Positions 48,506 through 57,126 of a DNA stretch of 64,000 bases are shown here, in pieces; positions within the stretch are counted from its first letter, which is position 1; every line of letters begins with the position of its first letter. The position numbers and the translations under genes are program-made. The notes under the pieces were generated by a model. It was given only the letters and a program-made list of their open reading frames with translations, did not search any database and had not been told where the DNA came from. Source of the DNA: an uncultured Collinsella sp. (lineage in GTDB: Bacteria; Actinomycetota; Coriobacteriia; Coriobacteriales; Coriobacteriaceae); contig CATWCP010000001.1 in assembly GCA_958349325.1 (NCBI GenBank), forward strand, positions 1 through 64,000. The letters run 5' to 3'.

Positions 48506-48528
48506 GTTTCGTTTGTTGAGTTCGATGC

Positions 48529-49116
48529 CTACATTTGTAGGAACAGTTCGTGGAGGCGGATGTCTTCATCGAGTTCAGGATGGAAGGTTACGCCGAGCTG
48601 GTTGCCCTGACGGGCGGCGACGATACGGCCGTCGACTTCGGCCAGGGCCTTGGCGTCGCCGTGGACCTCGACGATGCGGGGCGCGCGGATAAACGTCAGC
48701 GGCACTTTACCGTCGATGCCGGCTACCTGCCCCTTGGTTCGAAAGCTGCCGAGCTGCCTGCCGTAGGCATTGCGCTCGACAAGTACATCCATGGTTGCCA
48801 AACGCGGCGTGCCCTTATCGTCATGGGCGGCAAGGTCGTGAGCCAGTAGAATCAGGCCAGCGCAGGTGCCCAGGACGGGCATGCCTTCAGCGATACGGGC
48901 ACGAAGCTCCTCGAGCATGCCCAACTCATCAAGCAGCTTCCCTTGAACGGTGGACTCGCCGCCGGGAAGTACCAGACGGTCAAAGTCCTGCTTCAAATCA
49001 GCCGCCTGTCTCAGCTCAATACAGCGCGCGCCCAGCTCGGATAGTCTTGCCTCGTGCTCGGCAAATGCGCCTTGGACCGCCAGCACGGCGACCGTTTGGT
49101 CTGCATAATCGCTCAT
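48529..49116 (-). CDS. pdxT: Pyridoxal 5'-phosphate synthase glutaminase subunit PdxT
   Basis: PdxT frees ammonia from glutamine for PdxS. The 195-residue class I glutaminase shows TVAVLAVQGAFAEHEARL at the start, LVLPGGEST, the nucleophile Cys in VLGTCAGLILLA, and the His-Glu pair in TFHPELDEDIRLHELF. RAPRI and RQGNQLGVTFHPE are standard. It follows pdxS by 20 bases on the same strand. The start has AAGGATCGCAC. Together the two make vitamin B6 from ribose 5-phosphate, glyceraldehyde 3-phosphate and glutamine. Confidence 0.95.
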   Translation of the reverse strand: MSDYADQTVAVLAVQGAFAEHEARLSELGARCIELRQAADLKQDFDRLVLPGGESTVQGKLLDELGMLEELRARIAEGMPVLGTCAGLILLAHDLAAHDDKGTPRLATMDVLVERNAYGRQLGSFRTKGQVAGIDGKVPLTFIRAPRIVEVHGDAKALAEVDGRIVAARQGNQLGVTFHPELDEDIRLHELFLQM

Positions 49117-49136
49117 GTGCGATCCTTTCTGCCGGA

Positions 49137-50027
49137 CTAGCGTCCGCGCTCCTCCATGATGATTTCGATCTCGTCGGCGTTGATGCCCACCATGGCCTCG
49201 CCCAGGTCCTCCGAAAGCTCGGCGATGAGCTTGGCATCGGTGAAGTTTGCCACGGCCTTGACGATGGCGGCGGCGCGCTTGGCGGGGTCGCCGCTCTTAA
49301 AGATGCCCGAGCCGACAAAGACGCCCTCGGCGCCCAGTTGCATCATCAGCGCGGCGTCGGCAGGGGTCGCTACGCCGCCGGCGGCAAAGTTCACAACGGG
49401 AAGCTTGCCCGTGGCATGGACCTCGCGCACCAGCTCGACCGGAACCTGCAGTTGCTTGGCTGCCTCAAAGAGCTCATCATCGCGCAGGGCAACAACGTCG
49501 CGGATTTGCTTTTGGATCTTGCGCATGTGGCGCACGGCCTGGACCACGTCGCCCGTGCCCGGCTCGCCCTTGGTGCGAATCATCGTGGCGCCCTCGGCAA
49601 CACGGCGCAGCGCCTCGCCCAGATCGCGGGCGCCGCAGACAAACGGCACGTCAAACTGAGTTTTGTCGATGTGATAGACGTCATCGGCAGGGGAGAGAAC
49701 CTCGGACTCGTCGATGTAATCGATCTCGATGGCCTGCAGGACCTGCGCCTCGACAATGTGGCCGATACGGCATTTGGCCATAACGGGGATGGAGACGGCC
49801 TCTTGGATGCCCTTAATCATCTTGGGATCGCTCATGCGCGACACGCCGCCCGCGGCACGGATGTCGGCCGGGATGCGCTCGAGTGCCATGACGGCGCAGG
49901 CGCCCGCCTCTTCGGCGATGCGCGCCTGCTCGGGTGTGGTGACGTCCATGATGACGCCGCCCTTGAGCATCTGCGCGAGCTCGCGATTGAGTTTGACGCG
50001 ATCGGCCTTGCTGGTCTGTTCTGGCAT
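49137..50027 (-). CDS. pdxS: Pyridoxal 5'-phosphate synthase lyase subunit PdxS
   Basis: The 296-residue TIM-barrel synthase is highly conserved: [56 protein letters not shown], then [35 protein letters not shown] and [37 protein letters not shown]. The catalytic lysines are those of [12 protein letters not shown] and MAKCRIGH regions. It forms a dodecamer with PdxT. ATG 50027 follows AAGGGAGC. It is divergent from the PdxR-like regulator gene, which should activate it when PLP is low. Confidence 0.96.
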   Translation of the reverse strand: MPEQTSKADRVKLNRELAQMLKGGVIMDVTTPEQARIAEEAGACAVMALERIPADIRAAGGVSRMSDPKMIKGIQEAVSIPVMAKCRIGHIVEAQVLQAIEIDYIDESEVLSPADDVYHIDKTQFDVPFVCGARDLGEALRRVAEGATMIRTKGEPGTGDVVQAVRHMRKIQKQIRDVVALRDDELFEAAKQLQVPVELVREVHATGKLPVVNFAAGGVATPADAALMMQLGAEGVFVGSGIFKSGDPAKRAAAIVKAVANFTDAKLIAELSEDLGEAMVGINADEIEIIMEERGR

Positions 50028-50172
50028 GGTTGCTCCCTTGGTTGGCATGTGCATTGCTTGACGGAACATCCTATCTGGGAGCTGGGTATGGCGAAATACT
50101 CAGCTTTCGAGATAATAATAAGGTCAGACTAATACCAGATTGAACAGCTCGATAAGATTAGGTGGCAAACTC

Positions 50173-51609
50173 ATGCTTGACTACAATTTGGAAAAACGCG
50201 GCGAAGCATCGCTCTATGAGTATGTTTACCAGCAAATTCGAGATGATATCGTAGCTGGACGCATTGTGGCGGGGGAGCATTTGCCGTCTAAGCGCGCCTT
50301 TGCCAGTCATCTGGGAATCAGTGTCATTACTATCGAGAATGCATATAGCCAGCTACTTGCCGAGGGCTATATTTGCTCAAAGCCGCGGCGTGGCTACTAC
50401 GCTTGCAAGCTTCCGGATGCACCGGTTTTGCCTTTGGCTTCGGAGGGCATCGACCGAGATGCCGTCTCTGTGGACCCCAGCGCGCATGATGTCCGCGGGC
50501 GGGTCGAGCAATTCGACGCACTTTCTCCTTCCGCTTTGGAGGCGGCGCGGCTTTGGCAAAGCGCACTGCGGGCGACGCTGGCATCCGAAGACGAGCGCGA
50601 GATCTTTTCGCCCGCACCGGTACAGGGCACCGTTCGGCTACGATGCGCAATTGCTCATCATCTGCGCGGGACGAGGGGTATGAATGTCGACCCCGACAAC
50701 ATTGTTATCGGTGCGGGCGCCCAGCTGCTCGATACCATGTTGGTTCAGCTGCTTGGCGCGGACAAGGTGTATGCCGTTGAGGATCCGGGCTATTTGCGCC
50801 TGACGCGCATCTATCAGGCTATGGGCTGCCAAGTACGACATATCCCGTTGGATGACGACGGCGTGGACCTGAGCGCTCTGCAGAAAACTGGGACCGATGT
50901 CCTTCACCTTATGCCGTCCCATCAGTATCCCACCGGTCTTGTGACGAGCATTGCGCGTCGCTATGCGCTGCTGAGCTGGGCCGCCGAGCGACCAGGTCGG
51001 TACCTCATCGAAGATGACTTTGATTGTGAGTTTCGCCTTGCCGGCAAGCCAATTCCCGCGCTCGCGTCGATCGATGCCTCCCAGTCGGTTATCTACACCA
51101 ACACGTTTTCGAAGAGCCTTTCATCGGCGTTGCGTTTGGCGTACATGGTGTTGCCCGATGAGTTAATGGAGCGGTTTAGGCGCAACCTTGGTTTCTACGC
51201 CTCGTCGGTGAGCTCTGTTGGTCAGGTCGCTTTGGCGCGTTTGCTGGAATCGGGTGATTACGAGCGACATGTGAACCGCGTGCGCGTTCGTGCTCGCGAG
51301 GCGCGTGATGGCCTGATGGCGCTTGTGCGGAAGGTATTTCCGGCAGGAGAGGTCTCGATCGAGCATGCAGACGCGGGCCTTTACTGTATCGTGGTTGCGG
51401 AGCGTGGAACGGGCAGAAGCACTTTTGTACGGGCCCTCACGCGCTCGAGCATCCCTTTTATCGATATCGGTGACTGTTTTTGGTGTGCCGATGGCGCATC
51501 TGTCCCTGAAAACTCAACTCAAATTCTTGTTCAGTATGACGATCTGAGTCCAAAAGTACTAACAACCTTGGAATTACAGCTAATGGGGGGCACTCTGCAA
51601 CCTAAGTGA
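50173..51609 (+). CDS. pdxR: MocR/PdxR-type regulator: GntR HTH plus aminotransferase domain
   Basis: The 478-residue protein has a GntR winged HTH (ASLYEYVYQQIRDDIVAGRIVAGEHLPSKRAFASHLGISVITIENAYSQLLAEGYI), a linker, and a fold-type I aminotransferase domain. That domain has GTVRLRCAIAHHLRGTRGM, VIGAGAQLLDTMLVQLL, MPSHQYPTGLV, EDDFDCEFR, and NTFSKSLSSALRLAY with the PLP lysine. This is the MocR family; divergent placement from pdxST identifies it as PdxR. It senses PLP and controls pdxST. Start 50173 follows AGGTGGC. Its stop codon (TGA) lies inside the terminal repeat of the 123-bp element at 51602, so the last codons come from that element. Confidence 0.85.
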   Translation: MLDYNLEKRGEASLYEYVYQQIRDDIVAGRIVAGEHLPSKRAFASHLGISVITIENAYSQLLAEGYICSKPRRGYYACKLPDAPVLPLASEGIDRDAVSVDPSAHDVRGRVEQFDALSPSALEAARLWQSALRATLASEDEREIFSPAPVQGTVRLRCAIAHHLRGTRGMNVDPDNIVIGAGAQLLDTMLVQLLGADKVYAVEDPGYLRLTRIYQAMGCQVRHIPLDDDGVDLSALQKTGTDVLHLMPSHQYPTGLVTSIARRYALLSWAAERPGRYLIEDDFDCEFRLAGKPIPALASIDASQSVIYTNTFSKSLSSALRLAYMVLPDELMERFRRNLGFYASSVSSVGQVALARLLESGDYERHVNRVRVRAREARDGLMALVRKVFPAGEVSIEHADAGLYCIVVAERGTGRSTFVRALTRSSIPFIDIGDCFWCADGASVPENSTQILVQYDDLSPKVLTTLELQLMGGTLQPK

Positions 51610-51724
51610 GTAGACTTTTAGCACTTTGGCGACCAGGCAGTTTTGTAACAAGCTATCTACCTGCGGTTTTGAAAAGCAGGATGACCGGCCTGCTCGGGAT
51701 GTTCAAAAAAGTCTACTCACTTGC
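51602..51724. mobile_element. 123-bp inverted-repeat element, copy 1
   Basis: It begins CTAAGTGAGTAGACTTTT and ends AAAAGTCTACTCACTT. The final two bases are GC instead of AG, which is the only end difference from copies 2 and 3. The middle contains TTTTGTAACAAG and CTACCTGCGGTTTT, shared with copy 2. It encodes no protein and looks like a MITE or a structured repeat. The PdxR stop codon is within the left end. Confidence 0.75.
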
Positions 51725-51756
51725 CGCGCAAAGCTTCTGCATGAGAAAAAAATGGG

Positions 51757-51822
51757 GTTTTCAACAGGGCTTCGTCCAGCTCTTGGCAAGCTTTTGGCCA
51801 GTTGGGGAGGGCTGTTGAAAAC
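51757..51822. repeat. Inverted repeat GTTTTCAACAG / CTGTTGAAAAC
   Basis: Exact 11-base arms 44 bases apart follow directly after element copy 1. There is no gene in 51725-51905. It may be a remnant of another repeat. Confidence 0.45.
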
Positions 51823-51905
51823 TTTGCAGTCCGTTCGGCGCCATTTTTGGTGCGTTCGCGCCAATGCGTGACTGACTGGGTTGAAATTCGTGTTTTCCTG
51901 TGCCT

Positions 51906-53033
51906 ATGAAGGATCTACTTTGTGACATATCGGCTTTTAGGTACTGGCGTTTGCCTCCTCAAGTCCGCGCTTTGTGTCCGCCGCTTCCACGACCGGAAGA
52001 AGACCGGCAGCGATATGATCTCGCCCGCAACCCGACGGCTGCGGTCGCGCTCGGTTTTCCGTTGTATACATTGGTTCGGACGAGAAACAAACGGACTTGT
52101 CCTGCCAGCATTAGGCAGCGGCTGTTTCTTGGTGAGCTCCCCAGGGAATCCGTGCTGGAAACGGAGCATGGGTTTTTGGTTACATCTCCTCTACTGACGA
52201 CATTCATCATGTCGCGGCATCTGACGGATCTTCAGCTTCTTTTGGTATTGGCGGAGATGTGTGGCTTGTTTGCGGTGTGTGCCCTGCCGGCGGCACTTGA
52301 GGCGGAGCTTTCGCGTGCAATTGATTCGGGCGCGATTTCGACAACGTTCGGTTGGGTGCGCTGCCCGTCCGAGGACGGCATCGCCTCAAATTTATGGCGT
52401 CGAGACGCTTTGGTTTTGGGCGGAGACCTTGACCGTTTTTGTTCAGATGTTTGCGGGATGCGTTACGGCAATAGATTTATGGCGGTATCGCAACTCGTTC
52501 CATTGGGTGCCGCGTCGCCTTTTGAGGTCGAGGCGTATTTGTTGCTTGGACTGCCGCGAGCCCTGGGAGGCGAAGGGTTTTGCGGCATAGAGCTCAATGT
52601 CGAAGTGATGCTAAGCACAAGTGCTCGAGCGATTGTGGGAAAGTCCCGTGTATATATCGACCTACTTCTTTCTTCGCCGGACGGCAGGCGACAGGTGGCC
52701 ATTGAATGTCAGGGAAAGGCCTCGCACGGACGCGCAGGGGATGGCTTGCGTGACGCTGACCGCATGACGGCCCTTCAGGCCATGGGCTACGATGTGCTTC
52801 TCCTTACACACAGACAGATATCGGATGAGGATAGATTCCGCGCGATCGTTAAGGCCGTATGCAGGATGCTCGATGCTGAATATCGTGATAAAAGCTCGGA
52901 TGAGCAAAGGGCTGAGGCATTGCTCCGGGCTGAACTATTCATTGACTGGACAAAATTGGGAGTAATCGACGGAAAGATGCCCGCTAGACACAAAATGGCT
53001 CGATCGTGGACGGCTGCGGTTCTAAGTGAGTAG
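51906..53033 (+). CDS. Protein with DUF559-like nuclease C-terminus, flanked by 123-bp elements
   Basis: The 375-residue protein is not recognised end to end. The N-terminal half (DISAFRYWRLPPQVRALCPPLP, GFLVTSPLLTTFIMSRHLTDLQLLLVLAEMCGLFAVC) resembles the AbiEi-like heads of actinobacterial proteins of unknown role. The C-terminal region RVYIDLLLSSPDGRRQVAIECQGKASHG-RDADRMTALQAMGYDVLLLTHRQI has the D-x(n)-E-x-Q and helix pattern of DUF559/Vsr-type restriction-like endonucleases. No strong ribosome binding site precedes ATG 51906. Both ends abut copies of the 123-bp element, and its own stop is inside copy 2. It may be cargo or a stress/defence gene moved with the repeats. Confidence 0.6.
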   Translation: MKDLLCDISAFRYWRLPPQVRALCPPLPRPEEDRQRYDLARNPTAAVALGFPLYTLVRTRNKRTCPASIRQRLFLGELPRESVLETEHGFLVTSPLLTTFIMSRHLTDLQLLLVLAEMCGLFAVCALPAALEAELSRAIDSGAISTTFGWVRCPSEDGIASNLWRRDALVLGGDLDRFCSDVCGMRYGNRFMAVSQLVPLGAASPFEVEAYLLLGLPRALGGEGFCGIELNVEVMLSTSARAIVGKSRVYIDLLLSSPDGRRQVAIECQGKASHGRAGDGLRDADRMTALQAMGYDVLLLTHRQISDEDRFRAIVKAVCRMLDAEYRDKSSDEQRAEALLRAELFIDWTKLGVIDGKMPARHKMARSWTAAVLSE

Positions 53034-53144
53034 ACTTTTGGCACTTTGGCGACCAAGCCGTTTTGCAACAAGTCATTTACCTGCGGCTTTATAAAGCAAT
53101 ATGGGTGGTGTGCTCGGCAAGTTCCAAAAAGTCTACTCACTTAG
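53022..53144. mobile_element. 123-bp inverted-repeat element, copy 2
   Basis: It begins CTAAGTGAGTAGACTTTT and ends AAAAGTCTACTCACTTAG, perfect terminal inverted repeats of 18 bases. The inner GCACTTTGGCGACCA and TACCTGCGG match copy 1 closely. The stop of the DUF559-like gene (TAG in GAGTAG) lies in its left end. Confidence 0.78.
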
Positions 53145-53210
53145 TTTTTGACGAGAAGCCGATGCCGAAGGCGGTCCTATTTCAGGGCGTTAACAAGTTC
53201 GTGAGGCACG

Positions 53211-53241
53211 AAAAAGGCCCGAACCAATACGGTCCGGGCCT
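53211..53241 (-). terminator. Intrinsic terminator after the rubrerythrin gene
   Basis: On the minus strand, AGGCCCG pairs with CGGGCCT, with GACC/GGTT pairing inside, followed by TTTTTCG. Confidence 0.8.
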
Positions 53242-53275
53242 CATCGAGCTTGAGGTTATGTCTCAGGCGGTTGGC

Positions 53276-53836
53276 TTAGCCAAAGTAGCGCTTGAGCAGG
53301 CCGGCGAAAGCCTTGCCGTGGCGGGCCTCGTCGCGAGCCATCTCGTGCACGGTGTCGTGGATGGCATCGAGGCCGGCGGCCTTGGCACGCTTGGCAAGAT
53401 CGGTCTTGCCGGCGGTGGCGCCGTTCTCGGCCTCAACGCGCATCTCGAGGTTCTTCTTGGTGGAGTCGGTCACGACCTCGCCCAGGAGCTCAGCGAACTT
53501 GGCGGCGTGCTCGGCCTCCTCGTGGGCAGCCTTCTCCCAGTACAGGCCGATCTCGGGATAGCCCTCGCGATGAGCGACGCGAGCCATGGCCAGGTACATA
53601 CCGACCTCAGAGCACTCGCCCTCAAAGTTGGCGCGCAGGTCGGCAACGATGTCCTCGGAGACGCCCTCCATCTTGGCGACGCCCACGACGTGCTCGGCAG
53701 CCCACTCGAGCTGACCCTCCTCCTGCTTCAAGAAACGAGAACCGGGAACGCCGCACTGGGGGCACTTGAAGTCCTCGGGCAGCTGGTTGCCGTCGAACTC
53801 TTCCACATAACCGCAAACGGGGCAAACAAACTTCAT
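53276..53836 (-). CDS. Reverse rubrerythrin (N-terminal rubredoxin domain)
   Basis: The 186-residue protein has a rubredoxin-like iron site first (CPVC at 5-8 and CPQC at 25-28) and then a ferritin-like four-helix bundle with repeated Glu and ExxH motifs ([69 protein letters not shown]). Classical rubrerythrin has these parts in the opposite order, so this is the reverse type found in anaerobes. It reduces hydrogen peroxide, with electrons arriving through the rubredoxin end. ATG 53836 follows GAAAGGATCG; the longer frame to 53941 lacks support. A terminator follows. Confidence 0.9.
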   Translation of the reverse strand: MKFVCPVCGYVEEFDGNQLPEDFKCPQCGVPGSRFLKQEEGQLEWAAEHVVGVAKMEGVSEDIVADLRANFEGECSEVGMYLAMARVAHREGYPEIGLYWEKAAHEEAEHAAKFAELLGEVVTDSTKKNLEMRVEAENGATAGKTDLAKRAKAAGLDAIHDTVHEMARDEARHGKAFAGLLKRYFG

Positions 53837-54092
53837 GATTCGATCCTTTCGATCGATGGCGATGGGGCGCTTGTCCGGTCCCGTAAGGGCCCTCTCCGGA
53901 CGTGCGTCTTGACGGGTTCTATTATCCATAAATGCAACCAAATGTGAAGCCTATTAGGAATGATTTTTAATAAAACAATTTTGAGATATGAAGATGTTGA
54001 TTGATTAACGATTGGCAGGCCGCCTTTGACCGCCGCTGAGTACAATCGGTCGAACAAATGTTGACCAATCAACAAATGAAGGAGTTTCCTTT
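53837..54092. other. AT-rich intergenic region before the alcohol dehydrogenase
   Basis: This gap is clearly AT-richer than its surroundings. It holds TGATTGATTAAC at about 53998-54009 and TTGACCAATCAAC at 54061-54073. ATTGG/CCAAT and TGATT/AATCA occur as facing half-sites around a TACAAT (54041-54046) that may be a -10 box. The pattern suggests a repressor binding across the promoter. No gene is seen. Confidence 0.4.
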
Positions 54093-55313
54093 ATGCATCT
54101 AGCCCGTCGTGCCTGGTGCCGAACATATCAGACGGTTTTTCGCATTGCATTGCCGATCCTGCCCTATACCGAGCCGCGCATTTTGGAGCATGCCGAGGAT
54201 GTGCCCGCGGTGCTTCAAAAGCGCTCGATCCAGAAGGTCCTTATCGTGACGGACCCTGGTATTGCACGTTTGGGGCTCACGGCATCACTCGAGCGTGCGC
54301 TTACGGCTCAGGGGGTTGGCGTTGCGGTCTATGCCGAAACGCGTGCGAACCCCACGGTCTCGAATGTGGAGGAGGCGGCGTCCCTGTATCGAGAGAGCGC
54401 CTGCCAGGCCATTATCGGTTTTGGCGGAGGATCGGCCATGGACTGCGCCAAGGGCGTGGGTGCACGCATCACGCAGCCAAGCAAGCCCATCAACAAGATG
54501 CGCGGCCTGCTGCGGATTCATCGTCGCCTGCCGCTGCTTATCGCCGTCCCCACTACGGCGGGCACGGGAAGCGAGGTCACGCTCGCGGCGGTTATCACCG
54601 ATGACGAGACGCACTACAAGTACCCCATTAACGACTTTGTGCTTATCCCGCGCTTTGCGGTGCACGACCCCGAGTTTACGCGCGGTCTGCCCGCCTCCAT
54701 TACGGGGCAGACGGGCATGGACGCCCTGACGCATGCCGTCGAGGCCTTTATCGGGCGAAGCACCACGCCCTATACGCGCAAGATGGCGCGTCAGGCGGTG
54801 CTGCTCATCCACGACAATTTGCTCGATGCTTATGAGCGTGGGGACAACATACGGGCGCGCCGCAATATGCTTTCGGCAGCGTATAAAGCGGGTGTTGCCT
54901 TTACGCGCTCCTACGTTGGATACGTTCATGCCATCGCGCACAGTCTGGGCGGACGTTATGGGATTCCCCACGGTTTGGCCAACGCCATTATCCTGCCGCA
55001 CATGCTTCGCGCCTATGGTGAAGCTGCTGCTCCTAAGCTCGCCGACCTCGCCCGCATGGCTGGTATCGCGCCGGCTAACGCACAGGACAACCTGGCGGCC
55101 GAGGCCTTTATCGATTGGGTCGATCGAATGAACGCCACCTTGGACATTCCCAAATATGTCTCGGGCATTCGCCGCTCCGATATTCCGCAAATCGCGGCCC
55201 ATGCCGATGCCGAGGCCAATCCGCTATACCCCGTTCCGCTTCTAATGGACCGCTTGGAGCTCGAGCATATGTACGAAGTCGTTGCGGGTGGTATGTTTGA
55301 GGACGAGAATTAG
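54093..55313 (+). CDS. Iron-containing alcohol dehydrogenase
   Basis: The 406-residue protein is a group III alcohol dehydrogenase. It has the NAD site IIGFGGGSAMDCAKGVGA (GGGS), IAVPTTAGTGSEVTLAAVITD, and the metal-binding set Asp and His in GMDALTHAVEAF, His in YVHAIAHSLGGRYGIPHGLANAIILPHML. It interconverts alcohols and aldehydes with NAD(P)H. ATG 54093 follows GAAGGAG. An aldehyde dehydrogenase gene starts eight bases after its stop. The pair would turn an alcohol into an acid or act in reverse during fermentation; which substrate is not known. Confidence 0.88.
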   Translation: MHLARRAWCRTYQTVFRIALPILPYTEPRILEHAEDVPAVLQKRSIQKVLIVTDPGIARLGLTASLERALTAQGVGVAVYAETRANPTVSNVEEAASLYRESACQAIIGFGGGSAMDCAKGVGARITQPSKPINKMRGLLRIHRRLPLLIAVPTTAGTGSEVTLAAVITDDETHYKYPINDFVLIPRFAVHDPEFTRGLPASITGQTGMDALTHAVEAFIGRSTTPYTRKMARQAVLLIHDNLLDAYERGDNIRARRNMLSAAYKAGVAFTRSYVGYVHAIAHSLGGRYGIPHGLANAIILPHMLRAYGEAAAPKLADLARMAGIAPANAQDNLAAEAFIDWVDRMNATLDIPKYVSGIRRSDIPQIAAHADAEANPLYPVPLLMDRLELEHMYEVVAGGMFEDEN

Positions 55314-55321
55314 GAGGGTCC

Positions 55322-56701
55322 ATGAACACCGAGGAAATTCTACGCATCGTCGGCGATCAGCGCGCCTACTTTAAGACGCGCGCCACGTTTGATGTCGATG
55401 CTCGACGTCGCGCGCTCGTGAGTTTATGCGATGCGGTGCGGGCCCACGAGGCTGATATCGCCCATGCGCTCAAGACCGATTTGGGGAAGTCGCATGACGA
55501 GGCCTATATGTGCGAGATCGGCACGTCGCTTTCCGAGATTCGACATCAGATCGCTCACGTGGCTCGGTGGAGTCGTCCGCGCCTGCGTCCGTGCGATCTC
55601 GCTAACGCCGTGAGCGCGTGCAAAACGCAAGCCGTGCCCTATGGCGTCACGCTCATCATGGCTCCGTGGAACTACCCGTTTTTGCTAACACTCGAGCCGC
55701 TCGCCGGCGCCCTTGCCGCGGGCAATACCGTGGTCATCAAGCCGAGTGCCTATGCTCCGGCATCGAGCGCGGTGCTCAAGCAAATCTGTGAAGAGGCATT
55801 TGATCCGCGCCTGGTGACGGTTGTCGAGGGCGGGCGCGCCGAGAACGAAGCGCTGCTCGATGAGTGCTGGGACAAGATCTTCTTTACCGGTAGCGTTCCG
55901 GTCGGCAAGCTCGTCATGGAGCGCGCAAGTAAAAACCTTACGCCCGTGACGCTTGAGCTGGGCGGAAAGAGTCCCTGTATCGTGGATGCGACGGCAAACT
56001 TGAAGGTTGCGGCACGGCGTATCGCCTTTGGTAAGTGGCTCAACGTGGGGCAGACCTGCGTGGCGCCCGACTACCTACTGGTCGATGCGCGCGTGCACGA
56101 TGAGCTGCTGGACCTTATCAAGGAGGAGGCCCGCCGTATGTTTGGCGAGCATCCGCTCGATAACGAGGACTACGGGCATATCGTCAACGCCAAGCATTTT
56201 GCGCGCGTGCGCGGGCTGATCGATCCCGATAAGGTTGTGCTTGGAGGTACCGCGCGCGAGACGTCGCTCAAGATCGAGCCGACGATTTTGGACGGCGTGA
56301 CCCCCGATGACGCCGTGATGCAGGAGGAGATTTTCGGCCCCATCTTGCCGGTGCTGACGTTTGAGAGCCTAGACGAGGCCGAAGCGTTTATTACGGATCG
56401 TCCAACGCCGCTGGCCCTGTATATCTTTAGCCAGGACCGTACGGTTCAACAGCGCTTTGTGCGCTACGTGCCCTTTGGCGGCGGCTGCGTCAACGACACC
56501 ATCATGCACTTGGCTACGAGCCATATGGGCTTTGGCGGCATGGGCGCGAGCGGTATGGGGCAGTACCATGGCCGCGAGAGCTTCGATACGTTTAGCCACA
56601 AGAAGAGCATCGTGAACAAGGCAACCTGGCTGGACGTGCCGTTTCGGTATGCGCCCTACGCAAGCTGGAAGCACAAATTCGTGCGCATGTTTGTGCATTA
56701 G
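55322..56701 (+). CDS. Aldehyde dehydrogenase (class 3-like)
   Basis: The 459-residue protein belongs to the ALDH superfamily. It has IMAPWNYPFLLTLEPLAGALAAGNTVVIKPSAYAP, FFTGSVPVGKLVM (NAD site), the catalytic Glu in VTLELGGKSPCIV, the nucleophile Cys in LNVGQTCVAPDYLL, and EEIFGPILPVLTF. The short length and PWNYP start resemble class 3 enzymes that oxidise fatty or aromatic aldehydes. The C-terminus is hydrophobic-basic (YAPYASWKHKFVRMFVH). ATG 55322 follows AGGAGG, eight bases after the alcohol dehydrogenase, so they form one operon. A strong terminator follows. Confidence 0.88.
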   Translation: MNTEEILRIVGDQRAYFKTRATFDVDARRRALVSLCDAVRAHEADIAHALKTDLGKSHDEAYMCEIGTSLSEIRHQIAHVARWSRPRLRPCDLANAVSACKTQAVPYGVTLIMAPWNYPFLLTLEPLAGALAAGNTVVIKPSAYAPASSAVLKQICEEAFDPRLVTVVEGGRAENEALLDECWDKIFFTGSVPVGKLVMERASKNLTPVTLELGGKSPCIVDATANLKVAARRIAFGKWLNVGQTCVAPDYLLVDARVHDELLDLIKEEARRMFGEHPLDNEDYGHIVNAKHFARVRGLIDPDKVVLGGTARETSLKIEPTILDGVTPDDAVMQEEIFGPILPVLTFESLDEAEAFITDRPTPLALYIFSQDRTVQQRFVRYVPFGGGCVNDTIMHLATSHMGFGGMGASGMGQYHGRESFDTFSHKKSIVNKATWLDVPFRYAPYASWKHKFVRMFVH

Positions 56702-56709
56702 AAAAGGGC

Positions 56710-56748
56710 GCAGGTAATACGAACAAGTGTTCCTATTACCTGCATTTT
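56710..56748 (+). terminator. Intrinsic terminator after the ADH/ALDH operon
   Basis: GCAGGTAATA with TATTACCTGC, plus inner GAAC with GTTC around AAGT, forms a long stem with one mismatch, followed by ATTTTG. Confidence 0.85.
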
Positions 56749-56785
56749 GCGTTAGACTACTGTTATGGAGCACGGATGGGCCAAC

Positions 56786-56800
56786 TCCCTTTAGAAGGGA
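56786..56800 (+). promoter_or_regulatory. Hairpin hiding the ribosome binding site of the 27-aa peptide
   Basis: TCCCTT-TAG-AAGGGA is a perfect stem with a 3-base loop. The AAGGGA arm is the only Shine-Dalgarno for the ATG six bases downstream. Translation would thus be blocked until the stem opens, as in mRNAs of many type I toxins. Confidence 0.5.
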
Positions 56801-56806
56801 TTTGGT

Positions 56807-56890
56807 ATGAACGTAAGCGATGTTATTTCGTTATTGGCGTTGTTGATTGCGGCTATCGAACTCGGTCTGTTTATCGGCCGAATGAAATAG
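56807..56890 (+). CDS. 27-aa hydrophobic peptide, type I toxin-like candidate
   Basis: The peptide starts MNVSDVISLLALLIAAIELG and ends FIGRMK: one membrane helix with a small acidic head and a basic tail. Small holin-like type I toxins of Gram-positive bacteria have this plan. Its ribosome binding site is inside a perfect hairpin. Directly after the stop the sequence reads CCGCCCCCGCGTAAGCG, GC-rich in the way seen after such toxin genes. The promoter of an antisense RNA was not identified. The gene lies alone between a terminator and the HIRAN gene. A small regulatory membrane peptide without toxicity is the alternative. Confidence 0.45.
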   Translation: MNVSDVISLLALLIAAIELGLFIGRMK

Positions 56891-57126
56891 CCGCCCCCGC
56901 GTAAGCGAAGACGGCCACTTCTCACGATGAAAACGTGTATCGGAGTTGGCAAGACCCGCGGCAACGGGTGCCATCCGTGTTCCTATCTTATCTGCAAGCG
57001 TTCTGTCGCGCAAGCGTTGAGGCAAACGATTGAAGGACGCAGACAGGATGTATTTGTGTCCGCACGGGACCGTAGACTTCTCAATAAGGTTACACACCGG
57101 TTTATCCGGCTGTTAGAGGAGCTGCT
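56891..57126. other. Gene-free stretch between the small peptide and the HIRAN gene
   Basis: The 236 bases contain no supported gene. If the peptide is a type I toxin, the antisense RNA would be expected here or over the peptide gene. No clean promoter-terminator pair was found on the minus strand. Confidence 0.35.
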
